DNA of 64,000 nucleotides from Sphingomonadaceae bacterium. Lineage in GTDB: Bacteria > Pseudomonadota > Alphaproteobacteria > Sphingomonadales > Sphingomonadaceae. The stretch is taken from positions 1 to 64,000 of the forward strand of contig JADLBY010000005.1 in the NCBI GenBank assembly GCA_020847445.1, given 5' to 3'. This document shows positions 26,209 through 36,122 of the stretch, one piece after another. Positions within the stretch are counted from its first letter, which is position 1; every line of letters begins with the position of its first letter. The position numbers were made by a program, and so were the translations under genes. The notes below the pieces were generated by a model, which saw only the letters and a program-made list of their open reading frames with translations, was not told where the DNA came from and did no database searches.

Positions 26209-27378
26209 TCAAAGCCGTTCGATGATCGTGACGTTGGCCTGGCCGCCGCCTTCACACATCGTTTGCAGGCCATATTTGCCGCCTTTGGCATCGAGCACGC
26301 CCAGCAGCGTCGCCATCAATTTGGTGCCCGAAGCGCCGAGCGGGTGGCCGAGCGCGATCGCGCCGCCATGCACGTTGAGGCGATCATGCGAAGCGCCGAG
26401 ATATTTCATCCAGGCGAGCGGAACCGGAGCAAAGGCTTCATTGACCTCATAGGCGTCGATATCGCCGATCGTCATGCCAGCCTTTTTCAGGGCCTTTTCG
26501 GTCGCGAAAAGCGGTTCTTCGAGCATGATGACCGGGTCGCCCGCAGTAACCGAGATATGGTGGATGCGCGCCCGTGGCGTCAGGCCATGGTCTTTCAGCG
26601 CCTGTTCCGACACAATGAGCGCGGCCGATGCACCGTCGCAGATCTGCGAACTGGTGGCGGCGGTGATCGAGCCACCTTCCTGCAACAGCTTCACGCCGGA
26701 AATGCTCTCCCTTGTCGCGTCGAAACGGATGCCTTCGTCGATGTTGTGCAACTGCTTGCCTTCAGGGGTGTCGACCTCGACGCCTACGATTTCATTCCTG
26801 AAATGCCCGGCTTCGGTTGCGGCAATGGCGCGCTGGTGGCTGGCGAGCGCGAAGGCGTCGAGATCGTCCTTGGTGAAGCCATGTTTCTTGACGATCATTT
26901 CCGCACCGGCAAACTGGCTGAACATGATGCCGGGGAATTTTTCTTCCAGGCGGGGCGACTTATAATTGCCCAGACCTTCCTTCATGAACAGCGTCGCAAC
27001 CGAGCCCATCGGCACGCGGGTCATGCTTTCGATGCCGCTGGCAAGGACGATGTCCTGCGTGCCCGACATCACCGCCTGGGCAGCGAACATCATCGCCTGT
27101 TGCGACGAACCGCACTGACGGTCGATGGTGACGGCGGGGATGCTGTCGGGCAGTTTCGACGCCAGCACCGCGTTGCGGCCAATATCCATGGTCTGCTGGC
27201 CACCCTGCGAGACGCAGCCGGTGATGACGTCATCGATGGCTTTGGTATCGAAATCGTTGCGTTCAGCAATCGCATCGAACACCGCAGCGCCGAGATCGAC
27301 GGGGTGCACCCCGGCAAGCTTTCCACCGCGCCGCCCGCCGGCGGTACGAACGGCATCGACAATATAGGCTGTGGCCAT
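26209..27378 (-). CDS. Acetyl-CoA acetyltransferase (thiolase)
   Basis: A thiolase of 389 residues. The acyl-accepting Cys lies in DRQCGSSQQ (about residue 89); the His is in GGAIALGHPLGASG and the second Cys in CEGGGQAN. It cleaves 3-ketoacyl-CoA with CoA or runs the reverse condensation. It is the first gene of the minus-strand block thiolase - SDR - hydratase - TetR. Chain-length preference cannot be read from the sequence. Confidence 0.92.
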   Translation of the reverse strand: MATAYIVDAVRTAGGRRGGKLAGVHPVDLGAAVFDAIAERNDFDTKAIDDVITGCVSQGGQQTMDIGRNAVLASKLPDSIPAVTIDRQCGSSQQAMMFAAQAVMSGTQDIVLASGIESMTRVPMGSVATLFMKEGLGNYKSPRLEEKFPGIMFSQFAGAEMIVKKHGFTKDDLDAFALASHQRAIAATEAGHFRNEIVGVEVDTPEGKQLHNIDEGIRFDATRESISGVKLLQEGGSITAATSSQICDGASAALIVSEQALKDHGLTPRARIHHISVTAGDPVIMLEEPLFATEKALKKAGMTIGDIDAYEVNEAFAPVPLAWMKYLGASHDRLNVHGGAIALGHPLGASGTKLMATLLGVLDAKGGKYGLQTMCEGGGQANVTIIERL

Positions 27379-27485
27379 GACAGAACTCCCTTATGTGGTT
27401 TAATCGTGCGATTAAACCGAGTCTGTGCGGGGGTCAATGCCCATGGCGAATATATGTGATGTTCTTCCGGGCGAAGGCGCCGGGG

Positions 27486-28403
27486 CTAGGCTTTCAGCGC
27501 CGCAATCGCTTCCCTTGTGGCGCGCGAATAATTGCCCCAGCGATAGCGATAGGTGCCTATGAAGTGCACGAACGCCGGGCTTTCGGGCATCGGCTCGTCC
27601 CAATGGTTGATATAGCGGTCATAGGGCAGTTGCACCGGTTCAGGGTCATTCGCGACCACCCAGTTCGACGCGACCTGCTCGCTGCCCCATTGCCGCCAGG
27701 TTGCGCCCAGCCGCTCGTCCATTTCCTGTGAAAAACGGGCGACCGTGGCGCGCCGATCATCGCTGCGCGCAAATCCGGCAAAACCGGCGCAACCGCGAAT
27801 ATAATGCCGGGAATCGGCATCGGGCAGCCCTTTCATCGCAGCTTCCGCATGCGCCTGTACATGATCGGTGGTCGGACCGTTCGCGTGGAAAATCTGCGAG
27901 ATTTCGCGGGCGCTCCTGAATCCGTGTTGCGCCTCGTCGAGGCCACCGGCCAAGGTGAAGCTGCGATTGTCGTCGATAGCGGCGGCAACCTCCGGAACCG
28001 GGCCGGTTGTCACCGTATCCGAATCGAGCTGGATGACGAAATGGTCGCTGCGCCGGTCGAGAATCGACAGCAGCCGTTCCCAGCAATTGTCGCGCGGGCA
28101 GGGTGCGGTGTCGACATCGCTTTTGCCGATGATCTCTGGATTGTCGCAATGCTGCGCCAGCACTGCCTTGTCGGCGGCGGTCAGCGTGCCATCGTCGAGC
28201 AGGACGATCTTGCCGCGCGGCAAATGATGGTGCAGCGATTTGACGGCAACCAGATAGGGCAGCAGCACGGCGGTGCCGATCATCGAAAACAGGATGACGC
28301 CATCGTCCTGCGCGATGATGGGCGGCGTATCCAATATGCCCTGGACAGCACGTTCGTGCGCCCATGCGCCCGCTTTTCGACCTACCGCCGCAATCAATTC
28401 CAT
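27486..28403 (-). CDS. Hypothetical protein, possible GT-A-fold glycosyltransferase
   Basis: About 305 residues from ATG 28403 (a TTG three codons upstream is possible). It shows a nucleotide-diphospho-sugar-transferase-like pattern: an N-terminal beta-alpha region (GVILFSMIGTAVLLPYL, then KIVLLDDG) and a DxD-type motif in VIQLDSDTV near residue 120, preceded by a conserved-looking CPRDNCWERL. The C-terminal half has many aromatic residues (TYRYRWGNYSR). The assignment is an inference from the LDSD motif; no named family is recognised. Confidence 0.6.
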   Translation of the reverse strand: MELIAAVGRKAGAWAHERAVQGILDTPPIIAQDDGVILFSMIGTAVLLPYLVAVKSLHHHLPRGKIVLLDDGTLTAADKAVLAQHCDNPEIIGKSDVDTAPCPRDNCWERLLSILDRRSDHFVIQLDSDTVTTGPVPEVAAAIDDNRSFTLAGGLDEAQHGFRSAREISQIFHANGPTTDHVQAHAEAAMKGLPDADSRHYIRGCAGFAGFARSDDRRATVARFSQEMDERLGATWRQWGSEQVASNWVVANDPEPVQLPYDRYINHWDEPMPESPAFVHFIGTYRYRWGNYSRATREAIAALKA

Positions 28404-28454
28404 CAGGGTCAACCGTTAATCCTTGAGCGCAACTGCACGCATGTAATGGCTTCC

Positions 28455-29360
28455 TTAGGCCGAGGCTATTTCGACATGATTAACGGCAGAAGGTTTTACA
28501 CGGGCAGCGACCAGGCTGCCGCTGACGATCAATGCCGTGCCGACCAGCGTCGTCATGGTGACGGGCTCGCTGAAGAACAGCCAGCCGAACAATGCGGCCC
28601 AGACAAAGGCGGTATATTCGACCGGTATCAGCACCTGTGCCTCTGCCCGGGCATAGGCCCAGCTCAACAGCAACAGCGAGACGATTGCCAGCGCCGCCGC
28701 AGTCACGAGCATCGGAACCTTGGCGACAACAAGCGGCGCGAGGAACCATGGCGCGGCCAGCGACAGCACCGCAGCGGTCAGCAGATTCTGGAAAAAAGCG
28801 ATCTCGATCGGCCCTGCCGCCTGCGCCTGCTGGCGGGCAAGGATCAGGTTATAGGCAAACAATATCGCGGAAAACAGTACAGCGGCAGCCCCCCAAAGCG
28901 CGTCTTTGCTATAATGGCCGCTGAACTTGCCGATGAGGATGATCGCCACGCCGCCCAATCCGGCGACCGATGCCAGTATCGCCTCGCGGCCGATCGTTTC
29001 GCCCAGCAATATCGCTGCCAGATATAACGCGATAACCGGCGCAATGAACGACAGACCGATGGCCTCGGCCAGCGGCAATCGCGCGATCGCCCAGAAAAAG
29101 CTGATCGCCATCCACGCCACGACAAAGCTGCGCCAAAGATGCAGCCGCAAATTGGCCCGCGCAGGCCAGCCTTGCCCCGTCGCCACGAACATCGTTCCGG
29201 CAATCAGGCTGCCCGTCAGGTTGCGCCACAGCACGGCATTATAGGCCCCTAGCGCAATCGACAGATCCTTCATGGCGGCGTCCATCAGCGAGAATATACC
29301 GACAGCAAGCGCAGCAACGGCAAAGGCAATCGCCGGGCTGGTGGTGCGATGGAGCGTCAT
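28455..29360 (-). CDS. EamA/DMT-family transporter
   Basis: A polytopic inner-membrane protein of 301 residues with about ten hydrophobic segments in two EamA repeats. Members export or import small metabolites; the substrate is unknown. ATG 29360 is chosen because it starts just before the first hydrophobic helix; an upstream ATG (29414) would add 18 residues. It is divergent from the CNNM/CBS gene. Confidence 0.85.
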   Translation of the reverse strand: MTLHRTTSPAIAFAVAALAVGIFSLMDAAMKDLSIALGAYNAVLWRNLTGSLIAGTMFVATGQGWPARANLRLHLWRSFVVAWMAISFFWAIARLPLAEAIGLSFIAPVIALYLAAILLGETIGREAILASVAGLGGVAIILIGKFSGHYSKDALWGAAAVLFSAILFAYNLILARQQAQAAGPIEIAFFQNLLTAAVLSLAAPWFLAPLVVAKVPMLVTAAALAIVSLLLLSWAYARAEAQVLIPVEYTAFVWAALFGWLFFSEPVTMTTLVGTALIVSGSLVAARVKPSAVNHVEIASA

Positions 29361-29431
29361 GGCAAAAGCCGATAGGCTGCGCCGCCACCCTTGCCAAGTG
29401 GCAGTGGCCCGCATAAATGTGCGGCCACATC

Positions 29432-30748
29432 ATGGACCCTAGCCCATTTCCCTGGATCGATGTCGTCATCATCCTAGCGTTGATCGCATTGAACGGCGTT
29501 TTTGCGATGTCCGAACTGGCGATTGTGTCCTCGCGCCCCGCAAGGTTGCAGGCCATGGCTGACGGGGGCAGCAGCGGGGCCGCCACCGCAATCAGATTGT
29601 CCAGGGATCCGGGCAAATTCCTGTCGACCGTGCAGATCGGTATCACGCTGATCGGCATCATCGCCGGCGCCTATTCGGGTGCCAGCCTGGGCGGACCGGT
29701 TGGCGAGCGTATCGCACAACTGGGCCTGTTTGGAACAGGATGGTCGATGAATATCGGCTTTGGCCTTGTCATCGGCGCGACAACCTATGCCTCGCTTGTC
29801 ATCGGCGAACTGGTGCCCAAGCAATTCGCGCTGGTGGCGCCCGAACGGATCGCGGCGCTGGTCGCACGGCCGATGGAGGGGCTGGCATGGATTACCGCGC
29901 CGCTCGTCTGGCTGCTCGATGCCTCCAGCAGTCTGATTTTCAGGGTGTTGGGGCTTAACCGCGACAATCGCGACGCCCTGACCACCGAGGAACTCAAGGT
30001 CGTGTTCACCGAGGCGACCCATGCCGGGATCATCGAGGAGCATGAGCATAAGGTGATTTCGGGGGTGGTCCGGCTCGCCGATCGTCCGGTGCGCGAGGTC
30101 ATGACGCCGCGCACCGAGGTAGATACAATTGCCGCCGACGCCAGTGCTGACGACATACGCGACCGCCTGCTCAATTCGCCGCACACGCGGCTTCCGGTCA
30201 TGGGCGAAAGCGTTGACGACATAATCGGCGTGGTGCAGGCGCGTGACATAGTCGCATCGCAGATCGAAGGCCGCCCGCTCGACCTGAAGGCCATGATGCG
30301 CAAGGCGGAAATCGTCCCCGATCAGCTTGACGCGATGGATGCACTCGAAATCCTGCGCAAATCCGAAGTGCCGATGCTGCTGGTGCATGACGAATATGGC
30401 CATTTCGAAGGCATTGTGACGCCCAATGATCTGCTGGCGGCGATTGCCGGCGAGTTCGCTTCCGATCAGGAACAGGGCAGCGCGGCCGACATTGTCGCGC
30501 TGGATGATGGCTCATTGCTGCTCGACGGCGGCATGTCGGCAGACACAATGGCACAGGCGCTCGATATCCAGCTGCCCGAGGATCGCGATTATGCGACGGC
30601 GGCGGGCCATGTGCTCCATGTGCTGCGTCACCTGCCCCATGAAGGCGAGAGCTTCGACTATGCGGGATGGCATTTCGAAGTGGTCGACATGGACGGGCGG
30701 CGGATAGACAAGCTGCGCGTCCGACGGATCGACGACGATAGCGAATGA
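29432..30748 (+). CDS. CNNM/CBS-domain membrane protein (hemolysin-C-like family)
   Basis: A protein of about 438 residues: an N-terminal DUF21 (CNNM) membrane domain (about 1-185, starting WIDVVIILALIALNGVF), a CBS-domain pair (about 205-330, VMTPRTEVDTI and YGHFEGIVTPNDLL) and a CorC/HlyC domain at the C-terminus. Relatives transport Mg2+ or resist cobalt; the hemolysin name is historical. ATG 29432 is preferred over 29417. Confidence 0.88.
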   Translation: MDPSPFPWIDVVIILALIALNGVFAMSELAIVSSRPARLQAMADGGSSGAATAIRLSRDPGKFLSTVQIGITLIGIIAGAYSGASLGGPVGERIAQLGLFGTGWSMNIGFGLVIGATTYASLVIGELVPKQFALVAPERIAALVARPMEGLAWITAPLVWLLDASSSLIFRVLGLNRDNRDALTTEELKVVFTEATHAGIIEEHEHKVISGVVRLADRPVREVMTPRTEVDTIAADASADDIRDRLLNSPHTRLPVMGESVDDIIGVVQARDIVASQIEGRPLDLKAMMRKAEIVPDQLDAMDALEILRKSEVPMLLVHDEYGHFEGIVTPNDLLAAIAGEFASDQEQGSAADIVALDDGSLLLDGGMSADTMAQALDIQLPEDRDYATAAGHVLHVLRHLPHEGESFDYAGWHFEVVDMDGRRIDKLRVRRIDDDSE

Positions 30749-30751
30749 CGG

Positions 30752-30783
30752 CAGGGGGCGGTCGCTTGCGGCGTCGCCCCCTG
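30752..30783. terminator. Hairpin between convergent genes
   Basis: CAGGGGGCG (30752-30760) pairs with CGCCCCCTG (30775-30783) across a 14-base loop. It follows the CNNM/CBS stop and faces the end of the HhH protein gene. No T-run follows; it may still act as a bidirectional terminator. Confidence 0.45.
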
Positions 30784-30838
30784 TCGCCAGATCAATTCAG
30801 CCTATCACCGGATCCAGTGCGGCATTCGCCGCCCGCGA

Positions 30839-31768
30839 TCACGCCTTCGCTATCTCGCTGCCCAGCGCGCCATATTTCTTCTCGAAACCGGCAACATCCC
30901 CGCTGACCAGCAATCTGGCCTGATCGACCCAATTGTCGCGTCCGATGCGCCCGGCGAACACGCCCAGCTTGGCATCGATGTCGGCAATGTCGGTGGCGCT
31001 CCAGTTCGCGATCTGGTCAAGGCTGGTGATACCCAGCGACTTCAACTGGACGACCAATTTGGGGCCGACGCCCTTGAGCAGTTCGATATTGTCGGGAATG
31101 CTAGGCTTGGCAACCGGCTTGGCGGCTTTCGGCTTGGGCTGCGGCTTTGCGACAGCCTTGGTTCCGGCTTCCGCCCTGGCCTTTGGCGTTGCAGCTTTGG
31201 GCGGAGCGACTTTTGCCTTGGGCTTGGCGACGGTCTTGGTTTCGGCCCTGGCCCTGGGGGCGGCGGCTTTGGGCTGGACGGCTTTCGGCGTCGCTGCCTT
31301 CTTCGCGGCGGGTGCGGCGACCGTACCGGCTTTCGCCGGAGCTGTCGCTGCGGGCTTCGGCACGGCCTTTGTCGCCACCTTTGCCTTAGCCGGTGCAGCC
31401 GCCTTGGGCTTGCTAGCGGTTTTCGCAGGCTTGGCCGCAGTCTTTTTTTCCACCGGCTTTGCCGCAGGCTTGGGGACGGGTTCGGCCGCTTTGGCAGGGG
31501 CTGCCTTGGCCCTGGCCGGAGCCGCCTTGGCTTTCGCTGTCGTCTTTGCCTTGGCTACGGGTTTGGCCTTTGCGACCGTTTCCGCCATCAAAGGCGCAGG
31601 CTGCGCTGCCACCGGTTCGGGTTCGACGATTTTGGCAGCAGGCGGGCTCACCGGTTGGGTGGGGGATTCGATCCTGGGTGGCTCCACCTTTTTGCGCGGC
31701 AGCGCGAAAAACAGGATGGCGATTGCCGCCGCCGCCACGATAAGAAAAATAACCACGCTGGTCGCCAT
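30839..31768 (-). CDS. Membrane-anchored, histone-H1-like Lys/Ala/Pro-rich protein with HhH domain
   Basis: From ATG 31768 (309 residues) three parts are seen. A single transmembrane segment (about residues 3-22, VVIFLIVAAAAIAILFF). A low-complexity region (about 60-225) of AKAKP and AAPAKA repeats, very rich in Lys, Ala and Pro, like histone H1 tails. A C-terminal helix-hairpin-helix region starting IELLKGVGPKLVVQLKSLGI. Both the basic tail and the HhH fold bind DNA in other proteins, so a membrane-to-DNA link is conceivable. HhH tails of this type are common in sphingomonads. Function unknown. Confidence 0.75.
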   Translation of the reverse strand: MATSVVIFLIVAAAAIAILFFALPRKKVEPPRIESPTQPVSPPAAKIVEPEPVAAQPAPLMAETVAKAKPVAKAKTTAKAKAAPARAKAAPAKAAEPVPKPAAKPVEKKTAAKPAKTASKPKAAAPAKAKVATKAVPKPAATAPAKAGTVAAPAAKKAATPKAVQPKAAAPRARAETKTVAKPKAKVAPPKAATPKARAEAGTKAVAKPQPKPKAAKPVAKPSIPDNIELLKGVGPKLVVQLKSLGITSLDQIANWSATDIADIDAKLGVFAGRIGRDNWVDQARLLVSGDVAGFEKKYGALGSEIAKA

Positions 31769-31874
31769 AAATAATCCCCTCCCGCCCGCGGCGGATTTGA
31801 TTCTGCCCTGCACAACTTAGTCGGCAAAGCGGCGCTGTCCAGTGGGCGGGGTTAACCACCCCGACGCCGCCGCG

Positions 31875-33152
31875 TCATCCGGCCGCCTTCTCGCGCGCGA
31901 CTTCGCGCCAGCCAATGTCGCGACGGCAAAACCCACCCGGAAAGTCGATGGCATCGACGGCGGCATAGGCTGCAATCTGGGCCGCGCCGACGCTTGCGCC
32001 GCGCGCGGTGACGTTGAGAACGCGTCCGCCACTGGCGACCAGCTGTCCATCCTTCACCACCGTGCCCGCGTGGAATATCCTGGCATCGCCCACATCGCCA
32101 ATGGTGATCGGGCTGCCCTTTTCCGGTGTGCCGGGGTACCCCTTGGCGGCCATGACCACGGTCAGCGCAGCCTCATCCGACAGCGCCGGACGGTCGGCAC
32201 CCGATAGCCCGCCTTCGCTGGCGGCGGCGAGCAGCAGTTCGACCAGATCCCCTTCGAACCGCATCATCAGCACCTGGCATTCGGGGTCGCCGAAACGACA
32301 ATTATACTCGATCAGCCTTGGCCCCTGCGGGGTCAGCATCAGTCCGGCGAAAAACACGCCGCTATAGGGGCGGCCGTCGCGCGCCATGGCGCTGACGGTC
32401 GGCCGGATGATACGTTCCATGACTTCCGCCTCCAGCGCGGCGGAAAAGATGGGGGCAGGTGAATAGGCCCCCATTCCGCCGGTGTTGGGGCCGGTGTCCC
32501 CGTCGCCGACGCGCTTGTGGTCCTGTGCCGAACCAAAGGGAACGACGTTGCGACCGTCGCTGATTGCGAAGAAGCTGACTTCCTCGCCGGTCATGAATTC
32601 CTCGATCACCACCTCGGCCCCGGCACTGCCAAAGCCGCCGCTGAACATATGTTCGATCGCATCGCGTGCCTCGGCTTCGGTTTCTGCAATGATCACGCCC
32701 TTGCCGGCGGCCAGCCCGTCGGCCTTGATTACAACCGGCAGGCCGAAACGCGGCAACTCCGCCAGCGCCGCCGCCTTGTCGCTGTGGCGGGCATAAGCTG
32801 CGGTCGGGATATTCTCGCGCGCGCACAAATCCTTCACAAAGCCCTTCGACCCTTCGAGGATGGCGGCATTGGCATTGGGGCCGAACACCTTGATACCGGC
32901 GGCGCGCAGGCTGTCGCCAAGGCCATCAACCAGCGGCGCCTCCGGGCCGATGACGACAAAGCCGATGTTCCGGTCCAGACAGAAGGCCAGCACGGCACCG
33001 TGGTCGGCGGGGTCGACGGCGACGCATTCGGCATGGTCGGCGATTCCGGGGTTGCCCGGGCTTGCGAACAGTTTTTCGCAACTCGGTGATTGCGAAAGCC
33101 GCCATGCCAGCGCATGTTCGCGTCCACCCGAACCGATGAGCAAGATATTCAA
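31875..33152 (-). CDS. purD: Phosphoribosylamine-glycine ligase
   Basis: GAR synthetase, the second step of purine synthesis. The protein (425 residues) begins with [16 protein letters not shown] and has the ATP-grasp core ([24 protein letters not shown]). A TTG at 33152 is the likely start: GGGAG lies eight bases upstream and the family begins exactly there. An in-frame GTG at 33167 is less supported. The start lies only three bases from the divergent xseA ATG. Confidence 0.93.
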   Translation of the reverse strand: MNILLIGSGGREHALAWRLSQSPSCEKLFASPGNPGIADHAECVAVDPADHGAVLAFCLDRNIGFVVIGPEAPLVDGLGDSLRAAGIKVFGPNANAAILEGSKGFVKDLCARENIPTAAYARHSDKAAALAELPRFGLPVVIKADGLAAGKGVIIAETEAEARDAIEHMFSGGFGSAGAEVVIEEFMTGEEVSFFAISDGRNVVPFGSAQDHKRVGDGDTGPNTGGMGAYSPAPIFSAALEAEVMERIIRPTVSAMARDGRPYSGVFFAGLMLTPQGPRLIEYNCRFGDPECQVLMMRFEGDLVELLLAAASEGGLSGADRPALSDEAALTVVMAAKGYPGTPEKGSPITIGDVGDARIFHAGTVVKDGQLVASGGRVLNVTARGASVGAAQIAAYAAVDAIDFPGGFCRRDIGWREVAREKAAG

Positions 33153-33155
33153 GCG

Positions 33156-34631
33156 ATGGACTCCCACTATCCCGATGATGAAGGTAGCAATGCGCGGCTG
33201 TTAGCCGAGGCAAAGGCGGGCAGCAATGCCCCTGCCTTGTCGGTATCGGAAATTTCCAACGCGCTGAAACGAACGGTCGAGGATCGCTTTGGCCATGTGC
33301 GCGTGCGCGGTGAACTTTCCGGCGTGAAACGCGCGGCTTCGGGGCATCTCTATTTCAGCCTGAAAGACGCCGATGCCAAGCTTGACGGGGTGATGTGGAA
33401 GGGGCATGCGGGGCGCCTGTCGTTCGCGCCCGAAGACGGGCTGGAAATCATCGCCACCGGCAAGCTGACAACCTATGCCGGGCGCTCGAGCTACCAGATT
33501 GTCGCCGACCGGATCGAATTGGCGGGCGAAGGCGCGCTGATGATGTTGTTCGAGAAGCTGAAGGCGCGGCTGGCCGCGGAAGGGCTTTTCGATACCGCGC
33601 GCAAGCGTCCCATTCCCTATTTGCCCCGCACCATCGGCATCGTCACCTCACCCACCGGTGCGGTTATCCGCGACATGATGCACCGGCTGGAAGCCCGATT
33701 TCCCAGCCATGTGGTGCTATGGCCGGTCCTGGTTCAGGGCGACAATGCGGCAGCGCAGATTGCCGCTGCGATCCGGGGCTTTGCCGATATGTCCACCGAC
33801 GGGCCGGTTCGCCGTCCCGATTTGCTGATCGTCGCCCGCGGTGGCGGCTCGATTGAGGATCTGTGGGCGTTCAACGAAGAGCCGGTGGTCCGAGCGGTAG
33901 CCGACTGTCCGATACCCGTAATCTCTGCCGTCGGGCATGAAACCGACACGACATTGTGCGACTATGCCGCCGACCTGCGCGCGCCGACACCATCGGCGGC
34001 CGCCGAAATGGCGGTGCCGGTGCGGCTCGATCTGGCGCAGCGGATCGCCGAGGCGCAGTTGCGTCTGGCAGGCGCGCTAAGGCGGTTCGTCGAGCGGGCG
34101 CGCGATCGCCTTGCAACGCAGGAACGGCTGCTGCCCTCCGCGCAGGATATTATCGCCGAGCGTCAGCAACGCGCCGATGAATTGGGGGAAAAGCTGCGCC
34201 GGGGCCTCGAGCGCAGGTCCGATATTGCCCGGATAGCCTATGTCGGCGTGTCGGCGAGATTGAATCCGGCGCTGCTTCGCCGACCACTTGACCGGCAGCG
34301 CGACCGGCTGGAGGCGGCCCGGCTGAACCGTGCCTGGCTGGAACGAAAGCTCGCCGATGGCCGGTCGCGGCTGTCCGCTTTCGACAGGTTGCTGACCACA
34401 TTGCATCCGGAAGCGCCACTGCTTCGGGGCTTTGCCCGGGTGACGACGCTTACCGGCGAAACCATTGCCGACAGCCAGACGGCGTTGCAGGCCCGGACGC
34501 TGCGGATCAAATTCCGCGACGGCTCGGTCGATGCCGCCGTTTCCGGAATCGAACCAGCGGCCCGCGCGACAGGCCAGCGGCGCAAGCCGGTTGAAAACGG
34601 GCAGCAGGAGGATCTGTTCGGCGAGAGCTAG
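33156..34631 (+). CDS. xseA: Exodeoxyribonuclease VII large subunit
   Basis: The catalytic subunit of ExoVII (491 residues), which degrades single-stranded DNA to oligonucleotides. It has the N-terminal OB-fold ([20 protein letters not shown]), the catalytic core ([36 protein letters not shown]) and a long coiled coil. No xseB was seen in the window. The ATG at 33156 faces purD; each promoter must lie within the other gene. Confidence 0.93.
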   Translation: MDSHYPDDEGSNARLLAEAKAGSNAPALSVSEISNALKRTVEDRFGHVRVRGELSGVKRAASGHLYFSLKDADAKLDGVMWKGHAGRLSFAPEDGLEIIATGKLTTYAGRSSYQIVADRIELAGEGALMMLFEKLKARLAAEGLFDTARKRPIPYLPRTIGIVTSPTGAVIRDMMHRLEARFPSHVVLWPVLVQGDNAAAQIAAAIRGFADMSTDGPVRRPDLLIVARGGGSIEDLWAFNEEPVVRAVADCPIPVISAVGHETDTTLCDYAADLRAPTPSAAAEMAVPVRLDLAQRIAEAQLRLAGALRRFVERARDRLATQERLLPSAQDIIAERQQRADELGEKLRRGLERRSDIARIAYVGVSARLNPALLRRPLDRQRDRLEAARLNRAWLERKLADGRSRLSAFDRLLTTLHPEAPLLRGFARVTTLTGETIADSQTALQARTLRIKFRDGSVDAAVSGIEPAARATGQRRKPVENGQQEDLFGES

Positions 34632-34653
34632 GCCCGCTCAGGCTGCAAGGCGT

Positions 34654-36060
34654 CTAGGGCAACTCGCCTGATTTTGCCGGAAAGCGGGGAAAGTGCCGGT
34701 GCGTGGTCTTATCCCATCTCAGCGTCCCGCCGCCCACATGCCTCAGATAGGCAAAGACGGCCCGCCGCGCCGCCATGATCGCAATGATATTGGCGATAAT
34801 CGTTCGCGGGAGCGACAGCAGCGCGGCCTGCGCGCCCTGTGCCCCAAAGACGAACCAGGCGCGTACCAGCTGGCGCCAGACCAGAAACAGGCCGTTCGCG
34901 ATCAGCAGCGTCACCGTAGTCGCAGGCAAGGGTGCGGGGGGCGGCAAGCCTGCATGTTTCCCTGCGAAGAGGATCACGGTCAGGACGATGCAGGCATAGG
35001 CCGCCGTCAGCACGACCGCAGCGAAAATCGCCTTGCGGTCGCGAAGCCGCATCCATATTTCGGCGACGCCACCCTGCCAGCCAAGCCTGTCCCAGCCGGC
35101 AAGCGCAATGCCGATTGTCCATCGGGTCTTTTGCCGGACGGCGGAGGACAGCGTGTCGGGAAAGCATGCGCGCGTGCCGACAAGATCGCCGCGCTCGTCG
35201 GCGATCCGGGCGAAGATGGTGCGCGCGCCCTTGCCGGAAACCCCCAACCCCAATTCATAGTCCTCGGTCAGCGAGGTCGCGTCGAAAGGGGCGCCACCAT
35301 GGGCAAGGGCAACACGGCCAAGATGGTTCCGCTCTATGGCGCAACCCACTCCGGCCAGCGGCAATGCCGCCCCGATCGCTTCGCGAACGACCAGCGCCTT
35401 GCCATGTGCCTCTGCGAATTCGTCGCCATAATGGCCGCTGATCCAGGTCGAGCCGCCAACCTGGATGGGGATGACGGGCAACTGCACCGCCGTCGCCCGC
35501 TCGATCAGCAGATCGAATATGCGCAACTCGTCGCGATGAACAAAATCCTCGGCGTCATGCAGCACGATCGCCTTCACCTTGAACCCGGCTGCGAGTTCGT
35601 CGGCGGCCATCGCCCGCCACAGCCGGTTCAGGCAATCGGCCTTGGTCGTCGGTCCGGCGTCGCTGCACAGCACCAGTCGGCAATCCGGATTTCCCCTGGC
35701 CCCCTCCCGGATCGCACGGATGCAGGCATTGTCGTTCGGATAGGCGCCAACATAGATGCGATAGGCGGAACCGGAGCCGCCCCAGGCATCGCCGCATCGT
35801 TGCAGCATTTGGGTAATGACTTCGGCTTCCTGCCATGCCGGGATGAAGACCGCGATCAGCCCCGGCCTGGCCGGACAGGCCAGCTGGTCGGCTGTTTGCG
35901 CAGGGATCGAACGATAGCGGGTGAGCCAGCGCCGGATCTTGTGGGCGATCCACATCATGTCGATCAGCAGGTCGTCCAGGGCCCCGATGCAGAACCAGAA
36001 CGCGCTGAAGAGCAGCAGTTCCCGCTGCGCGAGTTGGAGGGTCGTCCAGATTTGGTCCAT
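34654..36060 (-). CDS. NfrB-like membrane glycosyltransferase
   Basis: A 468-residue protein with an N-terminal hydrophobic helix, a family-2 glycosyltransferase domain (about 65-300: VFIPAWQEAEVI, then VLHDAEDFVH as DxD-like site, SLTEDYELG, QKTRWTIGI as the QxxRW motif) and three or four C-terminal membrane helices. The closest known type is the phage N4 adsorption protein B N-terminal region. Such enzymes make an envelope polysaccharide. No NfrA-like partner is nearby. Confidence 0.8.
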   Translation of the reverse strand: MDQIWTTLQLAQRELLLFSAFWFCIGALDDLLIDMMWIAHKIRRWLTRYRSIPAQTADQLACPARPGLIAVFIPAWQEAEVITQMLQRCGDAWGGSGSAYRIYVGAYPNDNACIRAIREGARGNPDCRLVLCSDAGPTTKADCLNRLWRAMAADELAAGFKVKAIVLHDAEDFVHRDELRIFDLLIERATAVQLPVIPIQVGGSTWISGHYGDEFAEAHGKALVVREAIGAALPLAGVGCAIERNHLGRVALAHGGAPFDATSLTEDYELGLGVSGKGARTIFARIADERGDLVGTRACFPDTLSSAVRQKTRWTIGIALAGWDRLGWQGGVAEIWMRLRDRKAIFAAVVLTAAYACIVLTVILFAGKHAGLPPPAPLPATTVTLLIANGLFLVWRQLVRAWFVFGAQGAQAALLSLPRTIIANIIAIMAARRAVFAYLRHVGGGTLRWDKTTHRHFPRFPAKSGELP

Positions 36061-36122
36061 AATTGTCGATGCCTGCGGAGGAGCATCGTTCGGGGATCGC
36101 GCGAACTGCCGGTACTCAGCCT

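Noticed and set aside
31147..31743. Low-complexity frames opposite the Lys/Ala-rich protein, and the idea that the repeats are a CRISPR or satellite
   Set aside because: The repeats are codon repeats (AAG/GCC/CCG) within one reading frame, irregular in length, with no spacers. The opposite-strand frames are shadows.
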